Source of the DNA: Zea mays
Taxonomy: Eukaryota; Streptophyta; Magnoliopsida; Poales; Poaceae
Assembly: GCF_902167145.1 (NCBI RefSeq)
Contig: NC_050096.1
Span: 185,167,825 to 185,231,824 of the forward strand
Direction of reading: 5' to 3'
Length of the DNA: 64,000 nucleotides
The notes under the pieces were generated by a model. That model saw nothing but the letters and a program-made list of their open reading frames with translations. It had not been told where the DNA came from and did not search any database. Shown here one piece after another: positions 10,604 through 22,370 of the stretch. The position numbers were made by a program, and so were the translations under genes. How positions within the stretch are numbered: the first letter of the stretch is position 1; each line of letters opens with the position of its first letter.

Positions 10604-12057
10604 CTACCTTGCAGGTTTATGTATCCTGGAGCTCAAGCTGTATTATTGATAGAGGATGCACAAACTACATGATGGGGGAGAAGAAAATGTTTACCTCCTA
10701 CGCCAAGAACAAGGATTCCCAAAACACCATCATCTTTGGAGATGGGAACTAAGGCAAGGTTAAAGGCTTAGGCAAGATAGGCATCACAACCAAGCATTCG
10801 ATCTCTAATGTGTTTCTAGTAGAATCGCTCCAGTATAATTTATTGTCTGTATGTCAATATGTCATATGGGCTATAATTATTTATTTACAAATATTGATGT
10901 ATCTGTCTTTAGAAGGAGTGATGGTTCATTAGCCTTTAAGGGCGTATTAGACGACAAGCTCTATTTAGTTGTTTTCTCAAAAGAGAATGCTGATCTAGAT
11001 GCATGCTTAATCGCTAAGACTAACATGGGCTGGCTATGGCACCGCCGTCTAGCACATGTTGGAATGAAGAACCTTCATAAGCTTCTAAAGGGAGAACATG
11101 TGTTAGGACTAATCGATGTCTATTTTGAGAAAGATAGACCTTGTGTAGCGTGCCAAGCAGGGAAGCACTCATCAAAGCAAGAATGTAATGACATCATCAA
11201 GACCACTGGAACTCCTACACATGGATCTCTTCGGGTCCGTTGCCTATCTCAGCATCGGGGGAAGTAAGTATGGTCTTGTTATAGTTGATGATTTTTCCCG
11301 CTTCACTTGGGTGTTCTTTTTGCAGGATAAGTCTGAAACTCAAGGAACCCTAAAGCGCTTCTTAAGGAGAGCTCAAAACGAATTTGAGCTAAAGGTGAAA
11401 AAGATAAGAAGCGATAACGGATCTGAGTTCAAGAATCTTCAAGTCGAAGAATATCTTGAGGAGGAAGGCATCAAGCACGAGTTCTCCGCTCCCTACACAA
11501 CATAGCAAAATTGTGTGGTAGAGAGGAAGAACATGACACTAATTGACATGGCAAGAACAATGCTTGGAGAGTTCAAGACTCGTGAGCGGTATTGGTCGGA
11601 AGCTGTGAATACAGCCTGCCATGCCATAAACTGGCTCTATCTACATCGCCTCCTCAAGAAGACCTCATACGAACTCCTAACTGGTAACAAACCCAACGTT
11701 TCATATTTTTGTGTATTTGGGTGCAAATGTTACATTTTGGTAAAGAAAGGTAGGCATTCGAAGTTTGCTCCCAAAGCTGTAGAAGGGTTTTTACTAGGAT
11801 ATGACACAAATACAAAAGCGTATAGGGTCTTCAAAAAATCATCAGGATTAGTTGAAGTCTCTAGCGACGTTGTATTTGATGAGACTAATGGCTCTCCAAG
11901 AGAGCAAGTTGATCTTGATGATGTAGATGAAGATGAGGTTCCGACGACCGCAAAGCGAACAATGGCGATAGGTGATGTGCGACCACAGGAACCACAAGAG
12001 CAAGATCAACCTTCTTCCTCTACGGTGGTGCATCCCCCAACTCAAGACGATGAATAG
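10604..12057 (+). pseudogene. pol: Sirevirus protease-integrase, broken
   Basis: The pol frame runs -1 relative to Gag and begins near 10609. The protease active-site triplet at 10648-10656 reads D-R-G instead of D-S/T-G, so this protease should be inactive. A TAA at 10750 interrupts it. A one-base deletion near 10853 shifts the frame. The GAG-pre-integrase zinc region (HRRLAHVG to CxAC) follows at about 11037-11160. An ~11-bp deletion near 11160-11172 relative to the minus copy shifts frame again. The integrase core has DLFG near 11227 and the SDNGSEF motif near 11412. A TAG is at 11503, just before the motif carrying the catalytic Glu (VERKN). The C-terminal acidic linker ends at a TAG at 12055. 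Confidence 0.8.
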
Positions 12058-13799
12058 GTACCTCAAGAAGAGGGGCAGGATCAAGGGGGAGCACATGAAG
12101 AACAGGATAAGGAGGAAGAAGCGTCACGACTTCCTTCAACCCAAGTCCAGACGACAATTCAAAGGAATCATCCAGTAGATCAGATTCTAGGTGATATCAG
12201 CAAGGGAGTAACAACTCGCTCACGTTTAGCTAATTTTTGTGAGCATTACTCGTTTGTTTCTTCTATTGAGCCTTTCAGGGTAGAAGAAGCCTTGCAGGAT
12301 CCGAACTGGGTGTTGGCCATGCAGGAAGAGCTCAACAACTTCAAAAGAAATAAAGTATGGAGCCTGGTGTCACGTCCAAAGCAAAATGTTGTGGGAACCA
12401 AGTGGGTGTTCCGCAATAAGCAAGATGAACACAGTGTGGTGACAAGAAACAAGGCTCGACTTGTGGCAAAAGGTTATGCTCAAGTCGTAGGTTTGGATTT
12501 TGAGGAGACTTTTGCTCCTGTGGCTAGGCTGGATTCAATTCGAATATTATTAGCCTATGCCGCTCACAATTCTTTTAAGCTGTTCCAAATGGACGTGATG
12601 AGCGCCTTCCTTAATGGACCAATAAAGAAGGAAGTGTACATGGAACAACCCCCTAGCTTTGAGGATGATAGGTATCCCGACCACGTCTATAAGCTCTCTA
12701 AGGCGCTCTATGGACTTAAGCAAGCCCTAAGAGCATGACATGAATGCCTTAGAGATTTTCTCATTTCTAATGCTTTCAAGGTTGGGAAAGCAGATCCTAC
12801 TCCTTTTACTAAGACTTGCAATGGTGATCTTTTTGTATGCCAAATATATGTCGATGACATTATATTTGGTTCTACTAATCAAAAGTCTTGTGAGGAGTTT
12901 AGCAGGGTGATGATGCAAAAGTTCGAGATGTCGATGATGGGCGAGTTGAACTACTTCCTTGGATTTCAAGTGAAGCAACTCAAGGAAGAAACCTTCGTCT
13001 CCCAAACAAAGTACACTCAAGACTTGATCAAAAGGTTTGGGATGAAGGATGCAAAGCCCGTAGAGACACCTATGGGAATGGATGGACATCTGGACCTCAA
13101 CAAAGGAGGTAAGTCCGTTGATCAAAAGACATACCGGTCTATTATAGGATCTTTGCTTTATCTTTGTGCTAGTAGACCAGATATTATGCTTAGTGTATGC
13201 ATGTGTGCTAGATTTCAATCCGACCCAAGGAGCGTCACCTTGTGGCTGTTAAGCGAATTCTTAGATATGTAGTTTCTACGCCTTGCTTCGGGATCTGGTA
13301 TCCAAAGGGGTCTACCTTTGACTTAATTGGATACTCGGATTCCGACTATGCCGGGTGCAAGGTTGATAGGAAAAGCACATCAGGGACTTGTCAGTTTCTG
13401 GGAAGATCCCTGGTGTCTTGGAGCTCTAAGAAACAAACATCCGTTGCCCTATCCATCGCTGAGGCTGAGTATGTTACCACAGGACAGTATTACGCGCAAC
13501 TACTTTGGATGAGGCAAACCCTGCGGGACTTGTGCTACAATCTGAGCAAAGTCCCACTCCTATGTGATAATGAGAGTGCAATCCTCTTGGCGGATAATCC
13601 TATTGAACACAGCCTCACTAAACACATAGACATCCGGCATCACTTTCTGAGAGACCACCAGCAAAGGGGAGATATCGATATTTACCACATTAGCACCGAG
13701 AACCAGCTAGCCGATATCTTCACCAAGCCTTTAGATGAGAAAAGGTTTTGCAGGTTGCGTAGTGATCTAAATGTCTTAGATTTGCGTAACTTGGATTGA
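12058..13799 (+). pseudogene. pol: Sirevirus reverse transcriptase-RNase H, broken
   Basis: The frame from the integrase continues across the TAG at 12055 into a linker and the copia RT. RT starts at about 12292 (WVLAMQEEL) and has the YVDD catalytic motif at 12847-12858. A TGA lies at 12736. Near 13220 a one-base loss against the minus copy moves the frame, and the RNase H domain reads in another frame from about 13242 to the stop at 13797-13799, with its copia-type signatures (YSDSDYAGC, SIAEAEY, ADIFTKPL). Length and order match a full copia RT-RNH. No function is expected. Confidence 0.85.
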
Positions 13800-14598
13800 T
13801 CTATAGCATACATGTGTTCTATGCCTTTGATCATGTTACTTTAAGTTGTACTGTCTTTAATTGCTTATATTTGATGCTCAAGTTGTACAAGTCACCACCG
13901 GACCTCACAAGTCCCTATGCAAATGATGCACATGTTTATGGGGAGATGTGCTACAACTTGACTCCCTTGAGACTAACTCGTTTGTTGAGTACTCTTGTAA
14001 TAGTCTCAAAGGGATATTGAAAGGGAAAAGTGAACTTGGACAAAGAAAGAGCTTCCACTGCATTCCGGTAAATGTATCTTGTCTTAAGTTCTTTGTTATG
14101 CTCTCATTGCCTTTTTGCTCTTATTTGACATTTTGGTGAGGCAATGGGGTTAAAGGGCCCAAAGTTATTCCGTTTTGGTGCTTAATGCCAAAGGGGAAGA
14201 AATTAAGGGCCAAAGCAAATGGATCAGCCAACCACTTGTGAAATTTCAAAAACTGTAGATTGTAGAGCTAGAAGTTTTGTATTTGATCAAAATCCTTATT
14301 GTTGTAAAAATTGTTCTCTTAATGGGGAGAATTTTGATTATGGGAAAAGGGGGAGTTTTTGGCATTTGATCAAATTTACCTTTGATAGATCTCTAAATTC
14401 GCCAAAGCAAGTGTGTTTGACTTAGAGATAGGAAAAAGAATTTGTTTTGTGAAAATAAACCAAGTGGTGGCAAAAGTGATCCAAATATGCCAAATTCTAA
14501 GTGAGAAAATTTGGTCTTCAATTTGCACTTTTTGAGAATGATATTGCGCTTCAAGTTGCTTTTAATGTGTTGGCATAAATCACCAAAAAGGGGTAGAT
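13800..14598 (+). other. Sirevirus 3' untranslated region with repeated polypurine tracts
   Basis: There is no ORF with coding features. Several purine-rich runs are spread over it: near 14017-14030, 14188-14202, 14341-14355 and finally AAAAAGGGGTAGA at 14585-14597 directly before the LTR. Multiple polypurine tracts before the 3' LTR are a described Sirevirus feature. The run at 14017 is followed by GAAAGGGAAAAGTG, resembling the LTR start. Confidence 0.65.
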
Positions 14599-15763
14599 TG
14601 AAAGGGAAATGTGCCTTTGGGCCATTTCTATAAATGTTTTGGTGATTAGATGCCTAACACATGATGTTTTGGTTCATATGTGCTAAGTGCTAAAGAGATG
14701 AAAATCAAAGAATCAAGGTATGACTCTGGCCTTAGTAAATTGTTTTTTAGTACTAACATGTTTCTCTAAGTGCTAGGATGCTTGTCAAATCAAATGAATT
14801 TGGATTGGAAAAGTTTGGCTAAGTTCAGCCAAACTTGCACCAGCCTGAGGTGCACCGGACTGTCCGGTGTGCACCAGATAGTGTTTGGTGCACAGGCTGG
14901 TCCAACAGCGAACTCGCTGCTCTCAGGAATCAGCAAAGGCGCCGCGGCTAAAATTCACCGGACTGTCTGGTGAGCCATCAGCGCCCCGCGCCAACGGTCG
15001 GCTGCGCGATCAGCGGGCGACACGTGGTCGAGCCAACGATCACCAGGTCGCATCGGACTGCCTGGTGTGCACCGAACAATGTCCCGTGCACCAAGGGGTC
15101 CAAAGGCTCAACGGTTGGCTTCGCCAGAAAAGGAAGGAGATCAGGCACTGTTCATGTCCGGTGGTGCACCGAACTGTCCGGTGCGCCAACCGGCAGAAGG
15201 CAAGAATTGCCTACCAAATGGAGATCCAACGGCTCCTAGCTGCCTTGGGGCTATAAAATGGACCCCTTGGCACATGGAGCACTATACCAAGCCTCCATTG
15301 AACATCCTAAGACGCCTAGACTCCGCAACCACGCATTCGGATCATCGTGATTGAGATTTGAGCACTTTGTGAGCTATACACTTATTGCGCTGTTGTTTGT
15401 GTGCTCTCTTCTTAACTTGTGTGTGTAGGATTGCTGTGACTCTAGTCTTTGCGTGTGTTTCTTTCCCTCCCTTACTCTTGTGCTTTTGTTGTGATCATCT
15501 TTCTAAGGGTGAGAGGCTCCAACTTGTGGAGATGCCTCACAAACAGGAAAACAAATGTAAGGAAGAAAACTGTGGTATTCAAGCGGATGATTAGATCACT
15601 TGAAAGGGGTTGAGTGCAACCCTCGTCCATTGGGACGCCACAACATGGAAGTAGGCAAGTGTTATACTTGGCCAAACCATGGGACAAAATCACCGTGTCT
15701 CTTTGTCGCTTTTCTTTGTGATTGGTTTCTTCCCTAGAGTTCTCGCTTAATCACTTGTGCTAT
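14599..15763 (+). repeat. Sirevirus 3' LTR, first 1165 bp
   Basis: The LTR starts TGAAAGGGAAATGTG after the last purine tract. It contains the palindrome CACCGGACTGTCCGGTG at 14853-14869 and degenerate relatives near 14958, 15053 and 15164. It is cut at 15763 by the Huck-like insertion and continues at 29033. The sequence GCTAT at 15759-15763 is the left copy of the Huck target duplication. Confidence 0.88.
15252..15258 (+). promoter_or_regulatory. TATA box of the Sirevirus LTR
   Basis: TATAAAA in a GC-rich setting. A matching TATA occurs in both minus-strand Sirevirus LTRs (about 54064-54070 and 61017-61023). Confidence 0.65.
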
Positions 15764-17093
15764 TGTCGGGGACCATATTTAGGGGTACCCCCAACACTCC
15801 TAAACTCGGCTGGTAATCACAATCAGCACAAGCTGTAGAGCCTGATGGGCGCAATTAAGGTCAAGGCTCCGTCCACTCAAGGAACGTGATCTCGCCTCGC
15901 TCGAGCCCAGCCTCGGGCAGGAACAGAAGACCCAGGTGGATTCACGCCTTGCCCGAGGGCCTCCTCAAGCAACAGGCGCACCCTCTACTCGCCCGAGGCC
16001 CAACTCGGGCAGGCTTCGCAGTGAAGCAACCTTGGCCAGATCGCCTCGCCAACCGACCGTATCGCAGGAGCATTCAATGCGAGGATCGCCTGACACCTTA
16101 TCCTGACGCACGTTCCTCAGTCGGCAGGGCCGAAGTGACCGCAGTCACTTCGCCCCTCCACTGACTGACCTGACAGGAAAACAGCGTCGCCTGCCCCGCT
16201 TCGACTGCTGTGCCACCCATCAGGGCAGGGCTGACAACAGCTAAGTCCAGCCTCAGGCGCAACAGGAAGCTCCGCCTCGCCCCGACCCCAAGGCTCAGCC
16301 TCAACCTCGACCTCGGAGGATGGTCTCCGCCTCGCCCGACCCCAGGGCTCAGCCTCAACCTCGACCTCGGAGGATGGTCTCCGCCTTGCCCGACCCTAGG
16401 GCTCGGCCTCGACCCCGACCTCAGAAGGAATCGCGTCCTCACCCGACCCCGGCCTCGACCTCAGGAGGAGTCACCGCCTCGCCCGACCTTGGGCTCGGAC
16501 CGACCACGCCACAGGGGGGTACATCATTACCCTACCCCTAGCTAGCTCAGGCTACGAGGAACAAGACCGACGTCCCATCTGGCTCGCCCCGGTAAACAAG
16601 TAATGATGGCACCCCGCGTGCGCCCATGACGACGGCGGTTCTCAGCCCCTTACGGAAGCAAGGAGACGTCAGTAAGGTCCCGGCAACCCCGACAGCTGTG
16701 CTTCTACAGGGCTCAAGCGCTCCTCCGACGGCCACGACATCGCATGCACAGGGCTCTAGCACCTCTCCGACAGCCACGTTGGCACATACATAGGGCTCTA
16801 GCTCCTCTCTACCGGACACGTTAGCATATTGCTACACCCCCATTATACACCTGGACCCTCTCCTTACATCTATAAAAGGAAGGTCCAGGGCCCACATACG
16901 AGAGGGTGGTCGCGCGGGAGGACGGGTTGACGAACAGGCCCTCTCTCTCCCTCGCGAACGCTTGTAACCCCCTACTGCAAGCGCATCCGCCCTGGGCACA
17001 GGATAACACGAGTCGCGGTTCTCTTTCCCCCTTGTGTTCCATCTCGCGTCGACCCATCTGGGCTAGGACACCCCCGGGGTCGAAACGCTAACA
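15764..17093 (+). repeat. Huck-like 5' LTR, 1330 bp
   Basis: Runs from TGTCGGGGACC to CGCTAACA. Against the 3' LTR it has one extra 54-bp repeat unit (units begin near 16317 and 16371) and lacks about 33 bp just before the end, which accounts exactly for the 21-bp length difference. Confidence 0.9.
16871..16877 (+). promoter_or_regulatory. TATA box of the Huck-like 5' LTR
   Basis: TATAAAA within CATCTATAAAAGGAAGG, conserved in the 3' LTR at 28776-28782. Confidence 0.7.
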
Positions 17094-17112
17094 GTTGGCG
17101 CGCTGGGTAGGG
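17094..17112 (+). other. Probable primer-binding site of the Huck-like element
   Basis: GTTGGCGCGCTGGGTAGGG directly follows the 5' LTR. The TTGGCGCGC start is characteristic of this group; I do not assign the tRNA. Confidence 0.5.
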
Positions 17113-17153
17113 GCCTGCTGCATGTTGACGAACAACTTCCCGTCAAGCTCCAG

Positions 17154-19620
17154 ATGGGTAGTCTCCAGCAACCTCTCCAACCCAGGACGCTGCTCCGTTT
17201 TGGGAGTCTCGAGTTCATGTCCCTCGACGGCAGCTATGACATGGTACTCCTTCCTCCACCGTGCGACAGCGACAATGGCGGCCGTCAGCCCGCCCGACGG
17301 CGGTGGACTCGACGACGTCTTCCTCCTATGGCGGAAGAGCAGCATTCGGGTCTGTCCCGCCACCTCCCTCGCCGCAGGAGGAGGAGGCGGGGCAACCGTG
17401 GCCAAGCAGGAGGCGGCACCTCGCCGGCCGTCGAGCAAGTCGACGGCACCGGCACCCCAGCGGGGGACATGTCAGGCGTCGACCTCGCGCTCGGGACAAC
17501 GACGAGTGTCGTTCCCCCACAACGTGCCAACCCCAAGTGGACAGATGACGCCAGCACTCTCGCGGAGGGCTTGCTGGGCGTTAGCTTCGTACCAGAGATA
17601 ACGGTGCAGTCCGTCCCCTATGCGACTTCGTCACCGTCCATCGATCAAGAGGTACCGTCCATTTTTCACCCTGTGCCTTTTAGATTTCAGCTTCGATCCA
17701 CCAAGCGGCCCCGCTTCGGTGGACGCTTTCATAAAGGCATACCCTAACCTTCCGGGGTACCATATGTGGTCATCCTGGGACCGACTAATGACCATCTCGA
17801 CCTATGGCCCCCCGGGTTCCGAGGAATATGACGAGCCCGACTCTGGTTGGGATTTCTCCGGGCTCCGTGCTCCCAGTGCCATGCGGGACTTTATGACCGC
17901 ATGTGACTACTGCCTCTCTGATTGCTCCGATGATGGCCACAGCCTTGACAACGAGGGTTGTGGCCCAAGTCGTGAATGTTTCCACGTCGATCTAGGGGGT
18001 CACGACGAAGGCAACCACCTTTGTATGCCGGAGGACGACGATCCCCCTAGGCCTGCGCCTCGCGTTGACATCCTGCGGGAGCTAGCTGTGGTCCCAGTCC
18101 CTGCGGGGGGTCAGGACACACAGCTCGAGCAAATCCGCGAGATGCAGGCCAAGCTCGACGAGGAAGCAGGACAACTTGTGCAGCTCCGGCAAAACATCGG
18201 GCAGGAGTGGGCAGGCCGAGCACTAGCCGGAGAAGCGAGTCATCAGGCCTATGACATCCAGCACCACATCGCTGACGATGCCAGGGCAAGGCTGCCCCCG
18301 GCTTCTAGTGGGGTCAGCCAGAACCTGACTGCAGCGGCAATTCTACTCCGAGCGATGCTGGAGCCATCCACCACCGAGGGGCGGCGTATCCAGGGAGAAC
18401 GCAAGAATCTCCTGGAGGATGTCGCAGACCGACGGGCCGAGAGCTCTGCCTCCCGAAGGCAAGGGTATCCCCTGGAGCATCGCGCCGCGACTTCTCGATT
18501 CATGCGGGAAGCCTCGGTCCACACCGGGCACACACGGGACGCAACACCTGCAGCCCCGGGTTGCCTCGGTAACGAGCACCACCGCCGCGACCATCTAGCC
18601 CGCCTCGACGAGAAGGTGCGCCGAGGCTACCACCCCAGGCGTGGGGGACGCTACGACAGCGGGGAGGATCGGAGTCCCTCGCCCGAACCACCCGGTCCGC
18701 AAGCTTTCAGCCGGGCCATACGACGGGCACCATTCCCGACCCGGTTTCGAGCCCTAACTAACATCACTAAGTACTCGGGGGAAACAAGGCCGGAACTGTG
18801 GCTTGCGGACTACCGACTGGCCTGCCAGCTAGGGGGAACGGACGATGACAACCTCATCATCCACAACCTCCCCCTGTTCCTCTCCGACGTCGCCCGAGCC
18901 TGGCTGGAGCATCTGCCTCCTGCGCAGATCTCCATCTGGGATGACCTGGTCAAAGCCTTCGCTAGAAACTTCCAGGGCACATACGTGCGCCCTGGGAACT
19001 CTTGTGATCTCCGAAGCTGCCGCCAGCATCCAGGGGAATCCCTGTGAGACTACATCCGGCGATTTTTGAAGCAGCGCACCGAGCTGCCCAACATCACCGA
19101 CTCAGATGTCATCGGCGCGTTCCTCGCCGTCACCACTTGCCGCGACCTGGTGAGCAAGCTGGGTCGCAAGACTCCCACCAAGGCGAGCGAGTTGATGGAC
19201 ATCGCCACCAAGTTCGCCTCTGGTCAGGAGGCGGTCGAAGCCATCTTCCGTAAGGACAAACAGCCTCAGGGACGCCAACAGGAGGACGTCACCGAGACGT
19301 CCGCCCAGCATGGCACGAAAAAGAAGGCCAAGAAGAAGTCGCAAGCGAAACGCGACGCCGCCGACGCAGATCTTATCGCCGCCGCCGAGCACAGGAACCC
19401 TCGGAAGCCTCCCGGAGGGGCCAACCTGTTCGACAAGATGCTCAAGGAGTCGTGTCCCTATCACCAGGGTCCTGTCAAGCACACCCTTGAGGAATACGTC
19501 ATGCTTCGGCGCTACTTCCATAAGGCTAGGCCCCCGGCGGAAGGTGGCAAAGGCCAGGGCAACGACAAGAAGGAGGGCGACAAGGCAGAAGAGTTCCCCG
19601 AGGTCCACGACTGTTTCATG
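17154..19620 (+). pseudogene. gag: Huck-like gag, frameshifted with an internal stop
   Basis: The probable start is the ATG at 17154 (MGSLQQPLQ). That frame is replaced by the +1 frame between about 17640 and 17700, where the second half of Gag continues. A long acidic/Gln-rich helical stretch lies near 18100-18260. The capsid-type core is at about 18750-19250 (TKYSGETRPELWLADY onward). A TGA at 19045 breaks it. The basic KKKAKKKSQAKR segment and a Cys/His cluster (CPYHQGPVKHT, near 19455) follow, probably a degenerate nucleic-acid-binding region. There is no clear CX2CX4HX4C knuckle. Gag packages element RNA in related elements; this copy is broken. Confidence 0.7.
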
Positions 19621-20363
19621 ATCTACAGTGGGCAAGTGGCGAACGCCTCGGCTCGGCACCGCAAGCAGGAGCGCCGGGAGGTCTTCTCGGTGAAGGTGGT
19701 GGCGCCAGTCTACCTAGACTGGTCCGACAAGCCCATCACCTTCGACCAAGGCAACCACCCCGACCGTGTGCCGAGCCCAGGAAAGTACCCGCTTGTTGTC
19801 GACCCCGTCATCGGCAACGTCAGGCTCACCAAGGTCCTAATGGACGGAGGCAGCAGCCTCAACATCATCTACGCCAAGACCCTCTTGTAGATCGACCTGT
19901 CCACGATCCGGGCCGGTGCAGCGCGTTTTCACGGGATCATCCCCGGGAAGCGCGTCCAGCCCCTTGGACAACTCGATCTGCCCGTCTGCTTCGGGACTCC
20001 CTCCAACTTCCGAAAGGAAACCCTCACGTTCGAGGTGGTTGGGTTCCGAGGAACCTACCACGCGGTGCTGGGGAGACCATGCTACGCCAAGTTCATGGTC
20101 GTCCCCAACTACACCTACCTCAAGCTCAAGATGCCGGGCCCCAACAGGGTCATCACCGTCGGATCCACGTACCGACACGCATACGAATGCGACGTGGAGT
20201 GCGTGGAGTACGCTGAGGTTGCCTCTCCAAGGAGGTGCCTGATGCGAAGCGCCACGCCGGCAACTTCGAACCAGCGGAGGCGGTTAAGTCCGTCCCCCTC
20301 GACCCCAGCAACGACGCTTGCAAGCAAATCCAGATCGGCTCCGAGCTCGACCCCAAATAGGAA
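19621..20363 (+). pseudogene. pol: Huck-like protease and linker
   Basis: The reading frame continues from gag. The aspartic protease motif M-D-G-G-S-S (about 19840-19857) is of the Tat-type D-G-G form. TAG at 19888 interrupts the domain. A second protease block is near 20035-20070 (GTYHAVLGRP). Between about 20215 and 20240 the coding signal moves into another frame, and a TAG at 20358 lies in the new frame just before RT. Confidence 0.7.
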
Positions 20364-22370
20364 GCAGTGCTCGTCGACTTTCTCCGTGTGAACGCCGAGG
20401 TGTTTGCATGGAGTCCCTCGGACATGCCCGGCATACCGAGGGATGTCGCCGAGCACTCGCTGGATATCCGAGCTGGAGCCCGACCCGTGAAGCAGCCTCT
20501 GCGCCGATTCGATAAAGAAAAGCGCAGAACCATAGGCGAGGAGATCCACAAGCTGATGGCTGCAGGGTTCATCAAAGAGGTATTCCATCCCGAATGGCTA
20601 GCCAACCCTGTGCTTGTGAAAAAGAAAGGTGGGAAATGGAGGATGTGTGTAGACTACAGTGGTCTAAACAAGGCATGTCTGAAGGTTCCCTACCCTCTAC
20701 CTCACATCGATCAAATTGTGGATTCCACTGCTGGGTGTGAAACCCTGTCATTCCTCGATGCCTACTCGGGTTATCACCAAATCAGGATGAAAGAGTCCGA
20801 CCAGCTCGCGACTTCTTTCATCACACCTTTTGGCATGTACTGCTATATTACTATGCCATTTGGTTTGAGGAATGCAGGTGCGACATACCAAAGGTGCAAG
20901 AACCACATGTTCGGAGAGCACATCGGCCGAACGGTCGAGGCTTACGTCGATGACATCGTAGTCAAGACGAGGAAAGCCTCCGACCTCCTCTCTGACCTTG
21001 AAACGACATTCAAGTGTCTGAAGGCAAAAGGCGTAAAACTCAATCCCGAGAAGTGTGTCTTCGGAGTCCCCCGAGGCATGCTCCTGGGGTTCATCGTCTC
21101 TAAGCGGGGCATCGAGGCCAACCCGGAGAAAATCGTGGCCATCACCAACATGGGGCCTATCAATGACTTGAAAGGAGTATAGAGGGTCATGGGATGCCTT
21201 GCGGCTCTAAGTCGCTTCATCTCGTGCCTCGGCGAAAGAGGCCTACCCTTGTACCGCCTCTTAAGGAAGACCGAGCGCTTCGCTTGGACCCCCGAGGCCG
21301 AGGAAGCCCTCGGAAACTTAAAGGCGCTCCTTACAAGCGTGCCCATCTTGGTGCCCCCCGCTGCGGGAGAAGCCCTCTTGATCTACGTAGCCGCAACCAC
21401 ACAGGTGGTCAGCGCCGCGATCGTGGTCGAGAGACGAGAAGAAGGGCATGCATTGCTCGTCCAGAGGCCGGTCTACTTCATCAGTGAAGTGCTATCCGAG
21501 ACCAAGATCCGCTACCCGCAAATTCAGAAGCTACTGTACGCGGTAATTCTGACGCGGCGAAAGTTGCGACACTACTTCGAGTCTCATCCAGTGACTGTGG
21601 TGTCATCCTTTCCCCTGGGGGAGATCATCCAGTGCCGAGAGGCCTCGGGTAGGATTGCAAAGTGGGCGGTGGAGATCATGGGCGAGACAATCTCGTTCGC
21701 TCCTCGGAAGGCCATCAAGTCCCAAGTCTTGGCGGACTTTGTGGCTGAATGGGTCGACACCCAGCTTCCAATAGCTCCGATCCAACCGGAACTCTGGACT
21801 ATGTATTTCGATGGGTCGCTGATGAAAACAGGAGTGGGTGCGGGCCTGCTCTTCATCTCACCCCTCGGAAAGCACCTCCGCTACGTGCTGCGCCTCCATT
21901 TCCCGGCATCAAACAACGTGGCCGAGTACGAGGCTCTGGTTAACGGGTTGCGCATCGCCATCGAGCTAGGGGTTTGGCGCCTCGATGCTCGTGGCAACTC
22001 GTAGCTTGTCATCGACCAAGTCTTGAAGAACTCCCACTGCCGCGACCCAAAGATGGAAGCCTACTGCGACGAGGTTCGGCGCCTGGAAGACAAGTTCTAC
22101 GGGCTCAAGCTCAACCACGTCGCTCGACGGTACAACGAGACTGCGGATGAGCTGGCTAAAATAGCCTCGGGGCGGACAACGGTTCCCCCGGACGTCTTCT
22201 CCCGAGACCTACATCAACCCTCCATCAAGACCAACGACACGCCCGAGCCCGAGGAAGCCTCGGTCCAGCCCGAGGAGGCCTCGGCCCAGCCCGAGGCACC
22301 CTCGGCCCTCGAGGGTGAGGCACTACGCGTCGAGGAAGAGCGGAATGGGGTCACGCCTAATCGAAACTGG
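20364..22370 (+). pseudogene. pol: Huck-like reverse transcriptase and two RNase H domains
   Basis: RT begins near 20364 and has a YVDD catalytic motif at 20943-20954, with upstream blocks MCVDYSGLNKA and FLDAYSGYHQI. A TAG at 21180 falls near the RT connection. The next segment (from 21189) has a Ty3-type RNase H remnant and then a second RNase H (YFDGS near 21805, NNVAEYEAL near 21913). The duplicated RNase H is a known hallmark of Tat-lineage elements. A further TAG is at 22002. An acidic Glu/Pro/Ala repeat region (about 22240-22330) links to integrase and ends at TAG 22371. Confidence 0.85.

Noticed and set aside
16098..16545. Pro/Arg-rich ORFs on both strands in the Huck LTRs
   Set aside because: They come from a GC-rich 54-bp repeat in non-coding LTR and differ between the two LTRs.
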